Positions 8,081 through 16,378 of a stretch of 64,000 nucleotides of DNA are shown here, one piece after another. The DNA comes from an uncultured Spartobacteria bacterium (GTDB lineage Bacteria > Verrucomicrobiota > Verrucomicrobiia > Chthoniobacterales > Chthoniobacteraceae). The position numbers and the translations under genes were made by a program. Each line of letters starts with the position of its first letter. Position 1 is the first letter of the stretch. The notes beneath the pieces were generated by a model that made no database searches, was not told where the DNA came from, and saw only the letters and a program-made list of their open reading frames with translations. The stretch is from NCBI GenBank assembly GCA_903882875.1, contig CAIRYQ010000129.1:20296-84295 (forward strand). The letters run 5' to 3'.

Positions 8081-9265
8081 TTAGTTGAGTGCAGAAAGTT
8101 TTGCCCACGCGTTGCGGGCGATGATGATTTCCTCGTTCGTGGGGATGACGCGCACCTCGATCTTCGAGCGTGGCGTTGAGATCACGGCCTCGCTCGCGCG
8201 GGTGCTGTTGTTCGCATCGCGATCCAGTTCGAGGCCGCAAAAATCGAGGTTCGTGCAAATCTGTTCGCGCAGGCCCGGGTTATTCTCGGCGATGCCGGCG
8301 GTGAAGATGAGCATGTCCGCGCCGTTCAGTTCGACGAGGAACTGGCCGATGTATTTGCGGATTGCGCCGATGAAAACATCGAGCGCGATTTTCGCGTCCG
8401 CGTTTCCATTGCTCGCCGCGTCCATGATGTCGCGCACGTCACCGCTGGCCATGCCCGACAGGCCCTTGAGGCCGGATTGCGAGGTGAGCGCCTTTTCCAC
8501 GGCATCAATCCCGAGGCCGAGATCCCGCGCGAGATAGATGAGCGCGAAGCAGTCGAAGTCGCCCACACGGTTGTTCTGCGGCAGTCCGCTTTGCGCCGTC
8601 ATGCCCCAGCTCGAATCAATCGCCTTTCCATCGCGCACCGCCGCGATGGAACTGCTGCCGCCGAGGTGGCACGAAATGATGCGCAGCTTGTCCGTGCCGC
8701 GCAGTTCCGCGCATCGCTGCGAGACGAAGCGGTGGCTCGCGCCGTGGAATCCGTAGCGGCGGATCCCATATTTCGTCTCCCATTCGCGCGGCACCGGATA
8801 GCGCGTGTTTTCCACCGGCACCTCGTCGTAAAATGCCGTCTCGAATGTGCCGATGCACGGCAGCTTCGGGTGCGATTTGTGGAAGCTGCGCACGGCTGCG
8901 ACGTAGGGCGGATTGTGCGCGGGCAGGAGTGTGTTGATTTCCTCCATCGCGCGCAGCACGGGTTCCGCGAGCACCTGCGTGCCCGAGATGCCGCGCGCCA
9001 TCACCGGCTTGAAGCCGACCGCCGCGAGTTCGCCGAATCCGCCGAGCAATTTCTCGACGAGCGCGATGGCCGCGCCGTGGTCGGGCAATGCAGCCGTGCC
9101 TTTCTGCTCCGGCTCGCCGCCGATCTGCGCTTTCCAAGGCGACTCCGCGCTGCCGATGCGCTCCACGCCACCCTTCGCCAGCACGCGTTCGGACGGCATC
9201 TCGATCAAGCGGAACTTGAACGAGGTGCTGCCGATGTTGGCGACGAGGATTTTGTTCGGAGTCAT
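8081..9265 (-). CDS. ackA: Acetate/propionate kinase
   Basis: 394 residues, the usual size. Member of the ASKHA kinase family: N-terminal VANIGSTSFKFRL, the substrate motif RRYGFHGASHRFVSQ, the phosphate loop HLGGSSSIAAV and a C-terminal FTAGIAENNPGLRE. It should convert the acyl phosphate made by PduL (acetyl-, propionyl- or lactyl-phosphate) to the acid with ATP gain. The signature serine-rich loop GSSSLK is GSTSFK here, a conservative change. Lying between two BMC-H genes, it is part of the BMC operon; no lumen-targeting tail is evident, so it may act outside the shell. Confidence 0.93.
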   Translation of the reverse strand: MTPNKILVANIGSTSFKFRLIEMPSERVLAKGGVERIGSAESPWKAQIGGEPEQKGTAALPDHGAAIALVEKLLGGFGELAAVGFKPVMARGISGTQVLAEPVLRAMEEINTLLPAHNPPYVAAVRSFHKSHPKLPCIGTFETAFYDEVPVENTRYPVPREWETKYGIRRYGFHGASHRFVSQRCAELRGTDKLRIISCHLGGSSSIAAVRDGKAIDSSWGMTAQSGLPQNNRVGDFDCFALIYLARDLGLGIDAVEKALTSQSGLKGLSGMASGDVRDIMDAASNGNADAKIALDVFIGAIRKYIGQFLVELNGADMLIFTAGIAENNPGLREQICTNLDFCGLELDRDANNSTRASEAVISTPRSKIEVRVIPTNEEIIIARNAWAKLSALN

Positions 9266-9343
9266 GGATTCAGCGCGGTCGCATCGGTCCTATCGTTTCC
9301 ATTTGTCCCACGGGACAAAGGTGACGAATAAGACCGATGGGAA

Positions 9344-9649
9344 TTACTTCGCGACGGCGTTCGCGGGTTTTCCGCCGAGGAATTTTCCGAGAAGGTGCAG
9401 GTCGTCGTGCGGACGCGGGATCACATGGACGGCCACGACTTCGCCGATGGCGGTCGCGGCGGTCGCGCCGGCTTCGACTGCGGCCTTCACCGCGGCGACA
9501 TCGCCTTTTACAAAGACGGTCACGTAGCCCGAGCCGACTTTTTCCCAGCCGATGAGTTCCACATTCGCGGCCTTCGTCATTGCGTCCGTTGCTTCGAACT
9601 GCGCGACGAGGCCTTTGGTTTCGATCATTCCGATTGCTTGTCCAGCCAT
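9344..9649 (-). CDS. BMC hexameric shell protein (BMC-H), copy 2
   Basis: 101 residues from the ATG at 9649. An open frame reaches 9814, but the upstream part is antisense to the preceding BMC-H gene and unlike a protein. BMC fold: [52 protein letters not shown], and a ten-residue extended tail ending NAVAK. Close paralogue of the adjacent BMC-H copies. Forms shell facets. 40 bases separate it from the preceding BMC-H gene. The leader has no Shine-Dalgarno. Confidence 0.94.
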   Translation of the reverse strand: MAGQAIGMIETKGLVAQFEATDAMTKAANVELIGWEKVGSGYVTVFVKGDVAAVKAAVEAGATAATAIGEVVAVHVIPRPHDDLHLLGKFLGGKPANAVAK

Positions 9650-9689
9650 AGTATTTGAGAGGTAAAAGTTGAGTGTTGAGTGCCTGCGT

Positions 9690-9959
9690 CTAGCTCGTGA
9701 AGAACTTGAGCAGCTCCGGCGTGGGCCGGGCGATGACGTGGGATGCGACGAGGTTGCCGACGCGTTTAGCCGCTTCCTTCCCGGCTTCGACGGCGGCTTT
9801 GACGCTGCCGACATCCCCGCGGACGATGGTCGTGATCAGCGCGCCGCCGATCGGGATGGATTTTACCAGTTGCACATTCGCGGCCTTGACCATGGCATCA
9901 CTGGCTTCCACCAGGCCCACGTAGCCGCGAGTTTCGATTAGTCCGATTGCTTCGCTCAT
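9690..9959 (-). CDS. BMC hexameric shell protein (BMC-H), copy 1
   Basis: 89 residues. Canonical BMC domain: [55 protein letters not shown]. First shell gene after pduL, 90 bases downstream, preceded by an A/C-rich leader without Shine-Dalgarno (CCAAACCAAAACTAAAAACA). The conserved pore-region segment between the second and third strands reads [10 protein letters not shown], whereas the other two copies read differently (QVGNAMV; KVGSGYV), so the three hexamers probably have different pores. Confidence 0.95.
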   Translation of the reverse strand: MSEAIGLIETRGYVGLVEASDAMVKAANVQLVKSIPIGGALITTIVRGDVGSVKAAVEAGKEAAKRVGNLVASHVIARPTPELLKFFTS

Positions 9960-10049
9960 TTGTTTTTAGTTTTGGTTTGGTGATTGGTTTGCCCGCAAAA
10001 TTGCGGACGGATCGTTTTTGTTGTTTGCGTTTCGCGTGTTTGCGGAAAA

Positions 10050-10721
10050 TCAGGATTTGATGAGTTCGACCTTCGTCACTCGTTCGAGGTCGCAGGCGTT
10101 CGCCTCGTCGGTGTCTATGTGGACTTCCAATTTGAAGCTCGGGTCCACGCGCACGATCATTTCGTCAAAGCGCGTGTTGCACATCGGCGACGTGACTTTC
10201 ATCGTGATCCGGTCGAGGTGCTTGACTCCGTAAAATTTCGCATCGCTCGGAGACATGTGGACGTGCCGCGCCGCGCGGATGATGCCGTCCTTCATTTCGA
10301 GCATCCCCTTTGGTCCCATCACGTATCCGCCCGGCGTGCCTTGAATGTCACCCGACATGCGCACCGGGATGTCCATGCCGAGCTGAATCGCGTCGGTGAT
10401 GGCGAGTTCGATCTGCGTGAGATTCCGGCAGGGGCCGAGGATGCGCAGGTTCGGAATGACGCGACGGCGCGGCCCGATGAGCGTCACGGTCTGCTCCGAG
10501 GCAAACTGTCCTTCCTGGTAAAGCATCTTGTGGACGGTCAGCTTCGCGCCCTTGCCGAACAGCGCTTCGAGATTCTCCGGCGAAATGTGCATGTGCCGCG
10601 CCGAACTGTTCACCACGAGCGTCGGCGGATTCGCGGGCGCTTCCTGTCCGAGCTGCTTCGCCAAAGTGGAGCGCACGAGAGCCTCGATGACGGGGCGGCT
10701 GGGGGCATTGATGGCGCTCAT
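10050..10721 (-). CDS. pduL: PduL-type phosphate propanoyltransferase (BMC phosphotransacylase)
   Basis: 223 residues. Exchanges CoA for phosphate on the acyl-CoA made by the aldehyde dehydrogenase, recycling CoA inside the shell. Two PduL domains each carry the zinc-binding H-x-H: ARHMHIS (His43, His45) and ARHVHMS (His153, His155); IPVRMSGDIQGTPG is also typical. Residues 9-24 (RPVIEALVRSTLAKQL) form an amphipathic helix followed by a Pro/Ala linker, the expected encapsulation peptide. First structural gene after the regulator, with its own promoter. Confidence 0.95.
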   Translation of the reverse strand: MSAINAPSRPVIEALVRSTLAKQLGQEAPANPPTLVVNSSARHMHISPENLEALFGKGAKLTVHKMLYQEGQFASEQTVTLIGPRRRVIPNLRILGPCRNLTQIELAITDAIQLGMDIPVRMSGDIQGTPGGYVMGPKGMLEMKDGIIRAARHVHMSPSDAKFYGVKHLDRITMKVTSPMCNTRFDEMIVRVDPSFKLEVHIDTDEANACDLERVTKVELIKS

Positions 10722-10736
10722 TTTTCTGGAGAAAGC

Positions 10737-10762
10737 TTATATGACTGCTCGCAATCATATAA
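10737..10762. promoter_or_regulatory. Inverted repeat, candidate operator of the DeoR-type regulator
   Basis: TTATATGA (10737-10744) and TCATATAA (10755-10762) are perfect 8-bp inverted arms spaced 10 bases apart, giving about 18 bp centre to centre. The upstream arm covers the -10 box and the downstream arm the predicted transcription start, the right place for a repressor. Binding by the adjacent DeoR-type protein is inferred. Confidence 0.5.
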
Positions 10763-10781
10763 AAATCCTGCGTTCGGTCAA
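10754..10781 (-). promoter_or_regulatory. Sigma-70-like promoter of the BMC operon
   Basis: On the minus strand TTGACC (10781-10776) and TATGAT (10759-10754) are separated by 16 bases, close to the sigma-70 consensus. The predicted start site near 10747 would leave a leader of roughly 26 bases before the pduL ATG at 10721. The -10 box overlaps one arm of the inverted repeat at 10737-10762. Confidence 0.6.
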
Positions 10782-10815
10782 TGGAAAAATTCGTCTTTTT
10801 TACGAACGTGTTCAG

Positions 10816-11685
10816 TCATAAAATATAGACCGGTATTTCGTCCCTCTCCGCCTCTGCGACAGAGGCGCTCTCCGGTACCGGGAGTGCCTGCGCAGTCGGA
10901 TGACGCCCACCCGCCGGGGCGCGCTGCCCGTCTTTCAGTGTGATCCCGGCCTTCTCGATCCGTTCGGCGGAAACATCCGTGACCAACACATCCACCCTGT
11001 CCCACGACACGAGGAAATGCGGTGCCTCGCGGTTCAGCTTCGAGCCATCAATGCAAAAAACCGTCCGCCTGCTGCGTTCGAGCACGACCCGTTGCTGGTC
11101 CACGATAGCCGCCTGCGAATTCCACACCCCCGCCGGATTCATCGCCTCCGCCGAGAGGAATGCCGTGTCGAATTTCCAAAACTCCAGACTCTTCTGCGCC
11201 GTTTCGCCGAGCAGCGTGGACTGCAAGTGCAAGAGCTGCCCCGCGACCATGAACACCTGCACGTCTGGAATCGCCGCCAGCATTTCCGCGACCGGAAGAT
11301 TCGAGGTCACGACCGTCACCGGCGTGACCGGACGATTGCAGAACATCTCCGCCACCGCGAAAATCGTCGTCCCGGAATCGAGAAAGTAAGTCCCGTTCGG
11401 CTCCATTAGCGCCACCGTCGCCCGGGCGATCTTCGCCTTCGCCTGCGCGGCCCTCCCCTGCCGATCCCGAAATGAAGGAAACCGGTCATTAAACTCCGAA
11501 AGCGCCCCGCCGTGGGTTCGTTTGATCTTCTTTTCCCCGAGCAGCGCCGCTAGATCACGGCGTGCCGTGGCCTCTGACACGCCAAGCCTACGGCACAGTT
11601 CCTTCACCGGCAGGTAACGATGTTGCCCGAGCAACTGAGCAAGCCGCTCGCGACGAGCCTGCACGATATGGAAGGGAACTTTCAC
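10816..11685 (-). CDS. DeoR-family transcriptional regulator of the BMC locus
   Basis: 289 residues with a GTG start at 11685. DeoR-type helix-turn-helix at about residues 10-60: LPVKELCRRLGVSEATARRDL, followed by the family's KRTHGGAL. The sugar-phosphate-sensing DeoRC domain follows: DSGTTIFAVAEMF, TVVTSNLPVAEML, and a CIDGSKLNR loop. A ~45-residue Pro/Ala-rich tail is extra. DeoR regulators of sugar operons are usually repressors released by a phosphorylated sugar, which would suit fuculose- or rhamnulose-phosphate. It lies upstream of pduL on the same strand, separated by 94 bases that contain a promoter. Confidence 0.9.
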   Translation of the reverse strand: MKVPFHIVQARRERLAQLLGQHRYLPVKELCRRLGVSEATARRDLAALLGEKKIKRTHGGALSEFNDRFPSFRDRQGRAAQAKAKIARATVALMEPNGTYFLDSGTTIFAVAEMFCNRPVTPVTVVTSNLPVAEMLAAIPDVQVFMVAGQLLHLQSTLLGETAQKSLEFWKFDTAFLSAEAMNPAGVWNSQAAIVDQQRVVLERSRRTVFCIDGSKLNREAPHFLVSWDRVDVLVTDVSAERIEKAGITLKDGQRAPAGGRHPTAQALPVPESASVAEAERDEIPVYIL

Positions 11686-11803
11686 GCTTTGAAAATCCGG
11701 TTTTTATGAACGATGTCAATTATAACCTGTGCCCAAAAAAATGCGCGATCCAGTCAGGCTGAGGCATTCTCACATTCCTTCGCGAGAAGTGTTCAATCCT
11801 GCT

Positions 11804-12790
11804 TCACCGTTGCGGTGGGTTTGCGACAGGCGTGATTTTTTCCGCGATGGCTCGTGCAAGGATTTCGTGACCGCGACCGTTCAGGTGCGCAGTGTCCATA
11901 AAAAGCGGTGCGAAGTCCGTGCCGGAAAACACGTCCTTCATCGTAAGGACATCCACGCCCGGCGCGACGAATGAACGGGCGAGATCATCGAGGCCGCTGT
12001 CGTCGAGCGTGGCGGATTTTCCTGTCCCGCGCATCCGCACCTGCGTGACGAGCAGCACGGGCACGCCGGCCGCGCGGCAGAGGTCGAGATCTTCCTTCAG
12101 AAAATTGCGGACGCGATCCTGCCAGGCGCGGATTTGCTTTTCATCTGTCATCGCGATGATCTTTGCGCCCGCATCGTTCATGCCCTGCTGCGCGCGGATT
12201 TTTTCGGGCAGCAGCGACCAGAATACACCCTCAGTCTTCATCTCGTGGAGACGGCGGACGAGCAGGCTTTTCATCAGCAGATTTTTCGGATGCCAGCCCT
12301 GGAAATCCTGACTGCGCCGCCACTCACGTTCGTCCTCGTATTCGTTCGAGTTGTTCACATGGCGGATGATGAGACTCGGCTGGTATTTCAAAGCCTGCGC
12401 GAGCACGATGTGGCAGCGGTGCGCGCCGTAGCCGGGCAGGCATAGATTCCAGCCTTCGGCGGGGATGCCGGGGCCGTTTACGAATTCCGCGACACGTGTC
12501 GAGTAGGCCTCCGCAAGCGATGGGCCGCGCGGCACCGAGTCGCCGACGACCATGATACGAAACAAGCCCCTGGGCTTCTTCTGTATGTAGAGCTGCCGAT
12601 GAAAACGGCGCCCTCCCGCGCGCACGAGTTCGAGTCCACCGTTGGGCTTTTCCACGAAACCCGCAGTCGGATGGTAGCCGTAATCGAAACGTCCCGAGAG
12701 CCCGCGCGACCAGAATGCGCGCATGGCGATCTCCGCAACGACGAGGATGGCGATGACGAGCAAGAATGTTTTTGTGAACGCGCTGTGCAT
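11804..12790 (-). CDS. Membrane-anchored SGNH/GDSL hydrolase-like protein (O-acetylation partner)
   Basis: About 328 residues from the ATG at 12790, which shares a base with the stop of the preceding gene (TGATG), fixing the start. One N-terminal membrane helix (TFLLVIAILVVAEIAM), then an SGNH fold: VVGDSVPRG with the nucleophile Ser, NNSNEY in the Asn block, and a C-terminal DTAHLNGRGHE with Asp and His. Coupled to an MBOAT acyltransferase upstream, it probably moves acetyl groups onto a periplasmic polysaccharide, like AlgX/AlgJ or PatB. The glycan is unknown. Confidence 0.75.
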   Translation of the reverse strand: MHSAFTKTFLLVIAILVVAEIAMRAFWSRGLSGRFDYGYHPTAGFVEKPNGGLELVRAGGRRFHRQLYIQKKPRGLFRIMVVGDSVPRGPSLAEAYSTRVAEFVNGPGIPAEGWNLCLPGYGAHRCHIVLAQALKYQPSLIIRHVNNSNEYEDEREWRRSQDFQGWHPKNLLMKSLLVRRLHEMKTEGVFWSLLPEKIRAQQGMNDAGAKIIAMTDEKQIRAWQDRVRNFLKEDLDLCRAAGVPVLLVTQVRMRGTGKSATLDDSGLDDLARSFVAPGVDVLTMKDVFSGTDFAPLFMDTAHLNGRGHEILARAIAEKITPVANPPQR

Positions 12791-14436
12791 CAGAATTGAA
12801 AGTAGATGAACTCCACCTCGCCGCTCGTGCTCGATACGATGGCGAGGATCATAAGCACATAAATGATCCCCCGCACGGGCCACGGCCATGCGCTGTTGTC
12901 GGATTCATCGCCGGAGCGGCGCGCGGCGAATTGCAGCAATGCGAGTGGCAGCGCGTGGATGGCGAACCACAGCGCAGGCTTCAGCCAGTCCACCGCGATA
13001 TTTGCTAGCGGTGCCGCGAGCACTTCGCCGATGGCGGGCTTCGACCAACCGATGCCGCTCGTGCCCTGCCAGTGGCCGAATGCCGCGAACCAGTCACCAA
13101 GCTGCGCGAGCGAGCCGCAGCGGAAAACCGCCCAGCCGACGAGCGTGAGCGCGAACATCACGATGGTGCCGAGCAGCACGCGTGGGCGACTTTTTGCCGA
13201 CTCCAGCGCATGCAGCGGCGGCACGAGTCGGTAAATGATCAGCAGCGCGCCATGGTATGCGCCCCAGAGGATGAACGTCCAGTTCGCGCCGTGCCACAGG
13301 CCGGCGAGCACCATCGTGAGTCCGAGATTGCGCAGCGTCGCGAAGGTGCCGCCGCGATTTCCGCCGAGCGGAATGTACACGTAGTCGCGGAACCACGACG
13401 ACAGCGTGATGTGCCACCGACGCCAGAAATCCGACGGCCCCTGCGCGAAATACGGGAGGCGGAAATTGTGGTTGAGCCGGAAGCCGAGCAGTTGCGCCGA
13501 GCCGCGCGCGATGTCCGTGTAGCCGGAGAAGTCGCCGTAAATCTGCACCGCAAACGCGAGCACGCCGAGCAGCGCCCACGGGCCGTTCAGCGGCGTGTCG
13601 GCGGCGAACGCGTAGTTTGCGAGCAGCGCGCAGTTGTCGCCGACGAAAACCTTTTTGAACAAACCAAACAGCAGCAGACGTCCGCCGCGCTGAAACGCCG
13701 TGGGGTCCCACACGCGCGGCTTTTCAAACTGCGGCATCATCTGGTGGGTGCGCTCGATGGGGCCGGCTACGAGCTGCGGAAAAAATGAGAGGAACGCCGC
13801 GAACAGCGGGAAGTCCGCGACCGATTTTGTCTGCCCGCGATACACGTCAATCGTGTAGCTCATCGCCTGGAATGTGTAGAACGAGATGCCCACCGGCAGC
13901 ACGATGTGCGGCAGCGTCCAGCCGGTCTTCCATCCGAGCGCGGCGAGGATTTGCACGAGCGAGTCGGCGAAGAAATTGAAGTATTTGAAAAAGCCGAGCA
14001 CGACGAGATTCGAGCCGAGGCTGAGGAGCAGGAAAGCCTTGCGCCGCCGCTGATCCGGCACGCGCCAGAGCGCCGTGTAGAGACCGCAGAAAAGCACGGG
14101 CAGCGCGATCGCCGGCGCGAGGTGCTGCCAAGCGACATCGTGATTTTGCACGCGTGCGAATTTGCAAAAGAGCATCCACAGCGCGGGCAGCGAGGTCATC
14201 ACCGCAACCTGTCGCAGCGGTACGCGGCCCTTTTCCATCGCGAGCGCGGCGTAGAAATCCACGACCGTCGTCGTGAAGTGGAGTGCGAGAAAACGCGCAT
14301 CCCACGCGCCGTAGAAAATGTAACTCGAGACCAGCAGCAGCCATGTGCGACCGCGCCACGGCAGCCGCCAGTAGAGCGCGAACACGCCGATGAGCAGCGC
14401 TGCAAATTGCCACGAGGTGAAGGACATCGTCGGCAC
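12790..14436 (-). CDS. MBOAT-family O-acyltransferase (AlgI-like)
   Basis: 548 residues, about 11 membrane helices (a second ATG at 14427 is also possible). AlgI-type signatures: YFNFFADSL, LPVGISFYTFQAMSYTIDVYRG, FFPQLVAGPIERTHQMMPQF, GYTDIARGSAQLLGF, and the catalytic His in VLAGLWHGANWTF. MBOAT proteins carry an acetyl group from the cytoplasm across the inner membrane; the downstream SGNH protein overlaps it translationally and would finish the transfer. Exopolysaccharide or cell-wall O-acetylation is the likely role. No polysaccharide synthase lies nearby. Confidence 0.9.
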   Translation of the reverse strand: MPTMSFTSWQFAALLIGVFALYWRLPWRGRTWLLLVSSYIFYGAWDARFLALHFTTTVVDFYAALAMEKGRVPLRQVAVMTSLPALWMLFCKFARVQNHDVAWQHLAPAIALPVLFCGLYTALWRVPDQRRRKAFLLLSLGSNLVVLGFFKYFNFFADSLVQILAALGWKTGWTLPHIVLPVGISFYTFQAMSYTIDVYRGQTKSVADFPLFAAFLSFFPQLVAGPIERTHQMMPQFEKPRVWDPTAFQRGGRLLLFGLFKKVFVGDNCALLANYAFAADTPLNGPWALLGVLAFAVQIYGDFSGYTDIARGSAQLLGFRLNHNFRLPYFAQGPSDFWRRWHITLSSWFRDYVYIPLGGNRGGTFATLRNLGLTMVLAGLWHGANWTFILWGAYHGALLIIYRLVPPLHALESAKSRPRVLLGTIVMFALTLVGWAVFRCGSLAQLGDWFAAFGHWQGTSGIGWSKPAIGEVLAAPLANIAVDWLKPALWFAIHALPLALLQFAARRSGDESDNSAWPWPVRGIIYVLMILAIVSSTSGEVEFIYFQF

Positions 14437-14509
14437 GATGTAGCCGCGCTTGTCAAAGCGCGGGCAAACTTTTTCTCACGGTGATTTTTCCGGGCGCGAA
14501 AAATCAGCC

Positions 14510-14534
14510 TGCGCTTTCACAAGCGCAGCTACGG
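14510..14534. repeat. Dispersed hairpin motif, copy 1
   Basis: TGCGCTT-TCAC-AAGCGCA hairpin followed by GCTACGG, in the gap between glgA and the MBOAT gene. The same motif recurs at 51768-51793 with the outer pair changed in a compensating way. Just before it, GATTTTTC (14483-14490) and GAAAAATC (14498-14505) form another perfect 8-bp inverted repeat. Confidence 0.55.
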
Positions 14535-14554
14535 GGATGAGTGTCCGCGCCGCC

Positions 14555-16252
14555 TCACTTCAGCGGCAGGTAGAGCTTCGCGATGTATTCGTTCGCGACC
14601 CTGCTCCACTCGAAACGCACGGCCTTCGCATTCGCGACGATTTTTGCCCAGCCCTCGGCATCGGAGAGTTTCATCGCCACGGCCTTGCGCACGGCGGCGG
14701 CGAAGCGGTCCGCCTTTTCCACGAGGCTCTCGCCGGAAAAAAGGAAGCCGTCCGTGCCGTCGCGGATCGTGTCCTTCAGCCCCCCGGTCGCATGCGCGAC
14801 GACCACCTGGCCGTCGCGCATCGCGAGCATCTGCGCGATGCCGCACGGCTCGAAGCTCGATGGCATGAGGAAGATGTCGCCGCTCGCGTAGAGCGCGTCG
14901 GCGATGGGCGCGGCGAAGCCGTTGATGAAAATGAGATTCGTGTGGCGCACGGCGAGCCCGGTGAGGAAGTCCTCGATGTCGTGATCGCCGGAACTGATCA
15001 TCACGAGCACGCCCTTGTCGCCGAGGTCGCGCAGGATCTGTTCGAGCGCAGACACGCCGCTTTTTCCCGCGACGGACTCGCTCACGGGCGTGCGCATGAG
15101 GTCCACCTTCTGGCTCGCGGCGCGCGTCACGCAGGTGAGCAGGAGCTTGTCCGCCCTCGCGATGAGCGAGGGATCGAGAAGCCGCGCGAGCACGGTGATG
15201 TGCGGGAGCCAGCGGCGCTTTTCATCCGGCGCAGACTGGAAGAGCGACGGGAGCAAATCGCGCACATTTCCGAAAAGCTGCGCGGCATCGAGCTTCGGCG
15301 GCACGCGGCCGGCGGGATATTCGCAGCCGTTCAGGATGCCGTGCAGACGGCCCGCGGCAGCGGCGTTGCGCATGTCCTGGTCGAGACCCTCGCCACCGCA
15401 GCGGCCGGTCGCGAGATCGTTCGGCAGCAGCACTTCCTGCGCGTAGGTCGGCGAGACGACATGCACGGCGTCCGCGAGGCGGATCGCGGCAAGCATCGGA
15501 TTGAAGCACGCGGGCCAGCGCGGATCGCGGAGCACGGAATCGCGGTGCGGCGCGACGGTGCCGCGGCTCCATTCCACGCCTTCGAGATCGGGGAACCACG
15601 CCTGCAACGACGAGTCGTCGCCAGTGAGCGGACGCACACCCTGGTATGCGAGATTGTGAATGGTGAACGCGGTGCGGATGCCGCGGAGAAATGCGAAGTC
15701 GGGATGGAATTCGCGCACCGCAAACAGGAATCCCGTCTGCCAGTCGTGCAGGTGCAGGCAGTCCACCTTGCCGAATGCGCCCGCGCGGATCGCATCGCCC
15801 GCGATGCGGCAGAAGTGCGCGAATTTCGTCGCATCCGTCGCGAACGGACGGTCCGCCGAATCAGCGACGTAGATCGCCTGCGAGCGGAGCAGCGGGTGAT
15901 CCACCACGACGTTGCGCACGCCTGCGGAAGCCGCGCCCGGTTTTGCCGGACAGTCGTACAGCACAGGCACCGCACCCGCGTGGCTCGGGAGCGGCGGCGC
16001 ATTCTGGCACTTCGCTGCGCCCGGCGCCGTGTGCAGGTAGCCGTACGACGGCGTGAGCACGATCACCTCGCAGCCCGCCGCGGCGAGCGCGCGCGGCGCA
16101 TCGCGCACGACATCGGCGACGCCGCCGACCTTGCACCGCGGGATTGCGTCGTTCTCGGCAGCGATCATCAGGATGCGCAGCGGCGGCACGGTCTTCGCGG
16201 GCGCGGGCTGCGGCACGGGCGCTCTCTTTTTTCCAGCGACGGATTTTTTCAT
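14555..16252 (-). CDS. glgA: Glycogen synthase (ADP-glucose type, GT5)
   Basis: About 565 residues from the ATG at 16252; the open frame extends far upstream but there runs antisense to another gene. Extends alpha-1,4-glucan from ADP-glucose. GT5 features: N-terminal MIAAENDAIPRCKVGGVADVV (K-x-GG-ADV nucleotide-sugar loop), CLHLHDWQTG, FTIHNLAYQGV, a C-terminal Rossmann lobe, and IFLMPSSFEPCGIAQM with the conserved Glu, then ATGGLKDTI. A ~25-residue Lys/Pro/Ala N-terminal extension is unusual. Divergent from an exported protein gene, with 126 bases between them for promoters. Confidence 0.92.
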   Translation of the reverse strand: MKKSVAGKKRAPVPQPAPAKTVPPLRILMIAAENDAIPRCKVGGVADVVRDAPRALAAAGCEVIVLTPSYGYLHTAPGAAKCQNAPPLPSHAGAVPVLYDCPAKPGAASAGVRNVVVDHPLLRSQAIYVADSADRPFATDATKFAHFCRIAGDAIRAGAFGKVDCLHLHDWQTGFLFAVREFHPDFAFLRGIRTAFTIHNLAYQGVRPLTGDDSSLQAWFPDLEGVEWSRGTVAPHRDSVLRDPRWPACFNPMLAAIRLADAVHVVSPTYAQEVLLPNDLATGRCGGEGLDQDMRNAAAAGRLHGILNGCEYPAGRVPPKLDAAQLFGNVRDLLPSLFQSAPDEKRRWLPHITVLARLLDPSLIARADKLLLTCVTRAASQKVDLMRTPVSESVAGKSGVSALEQILRDLGDKGVLVMISSGDHDIEDFLTGLAVRHTNLIFINGFAAPIADALYASGDIFLMPSSFEPCGIAQMLAMRDGQVVVAHATGGLKDTIRDGTDGFLFSGESLVEKADRFAAAVRKAVAMKLSDAEGWAKIVANAKAVRFEWSRVANEYIAKLYLPLK

Positions 16253-16378
16253 TTCACGCACATCCTGCCGCGTCGTGGCCGCAGGCTCAATGCGATTGAT
16301 GGCCTCCCCGGAAATCCGCGGGCCACGTGCAGCCTGCGCAGTTGGCAAGCGTGGCGCGTGTGCTAGGAACTGCGGGCC

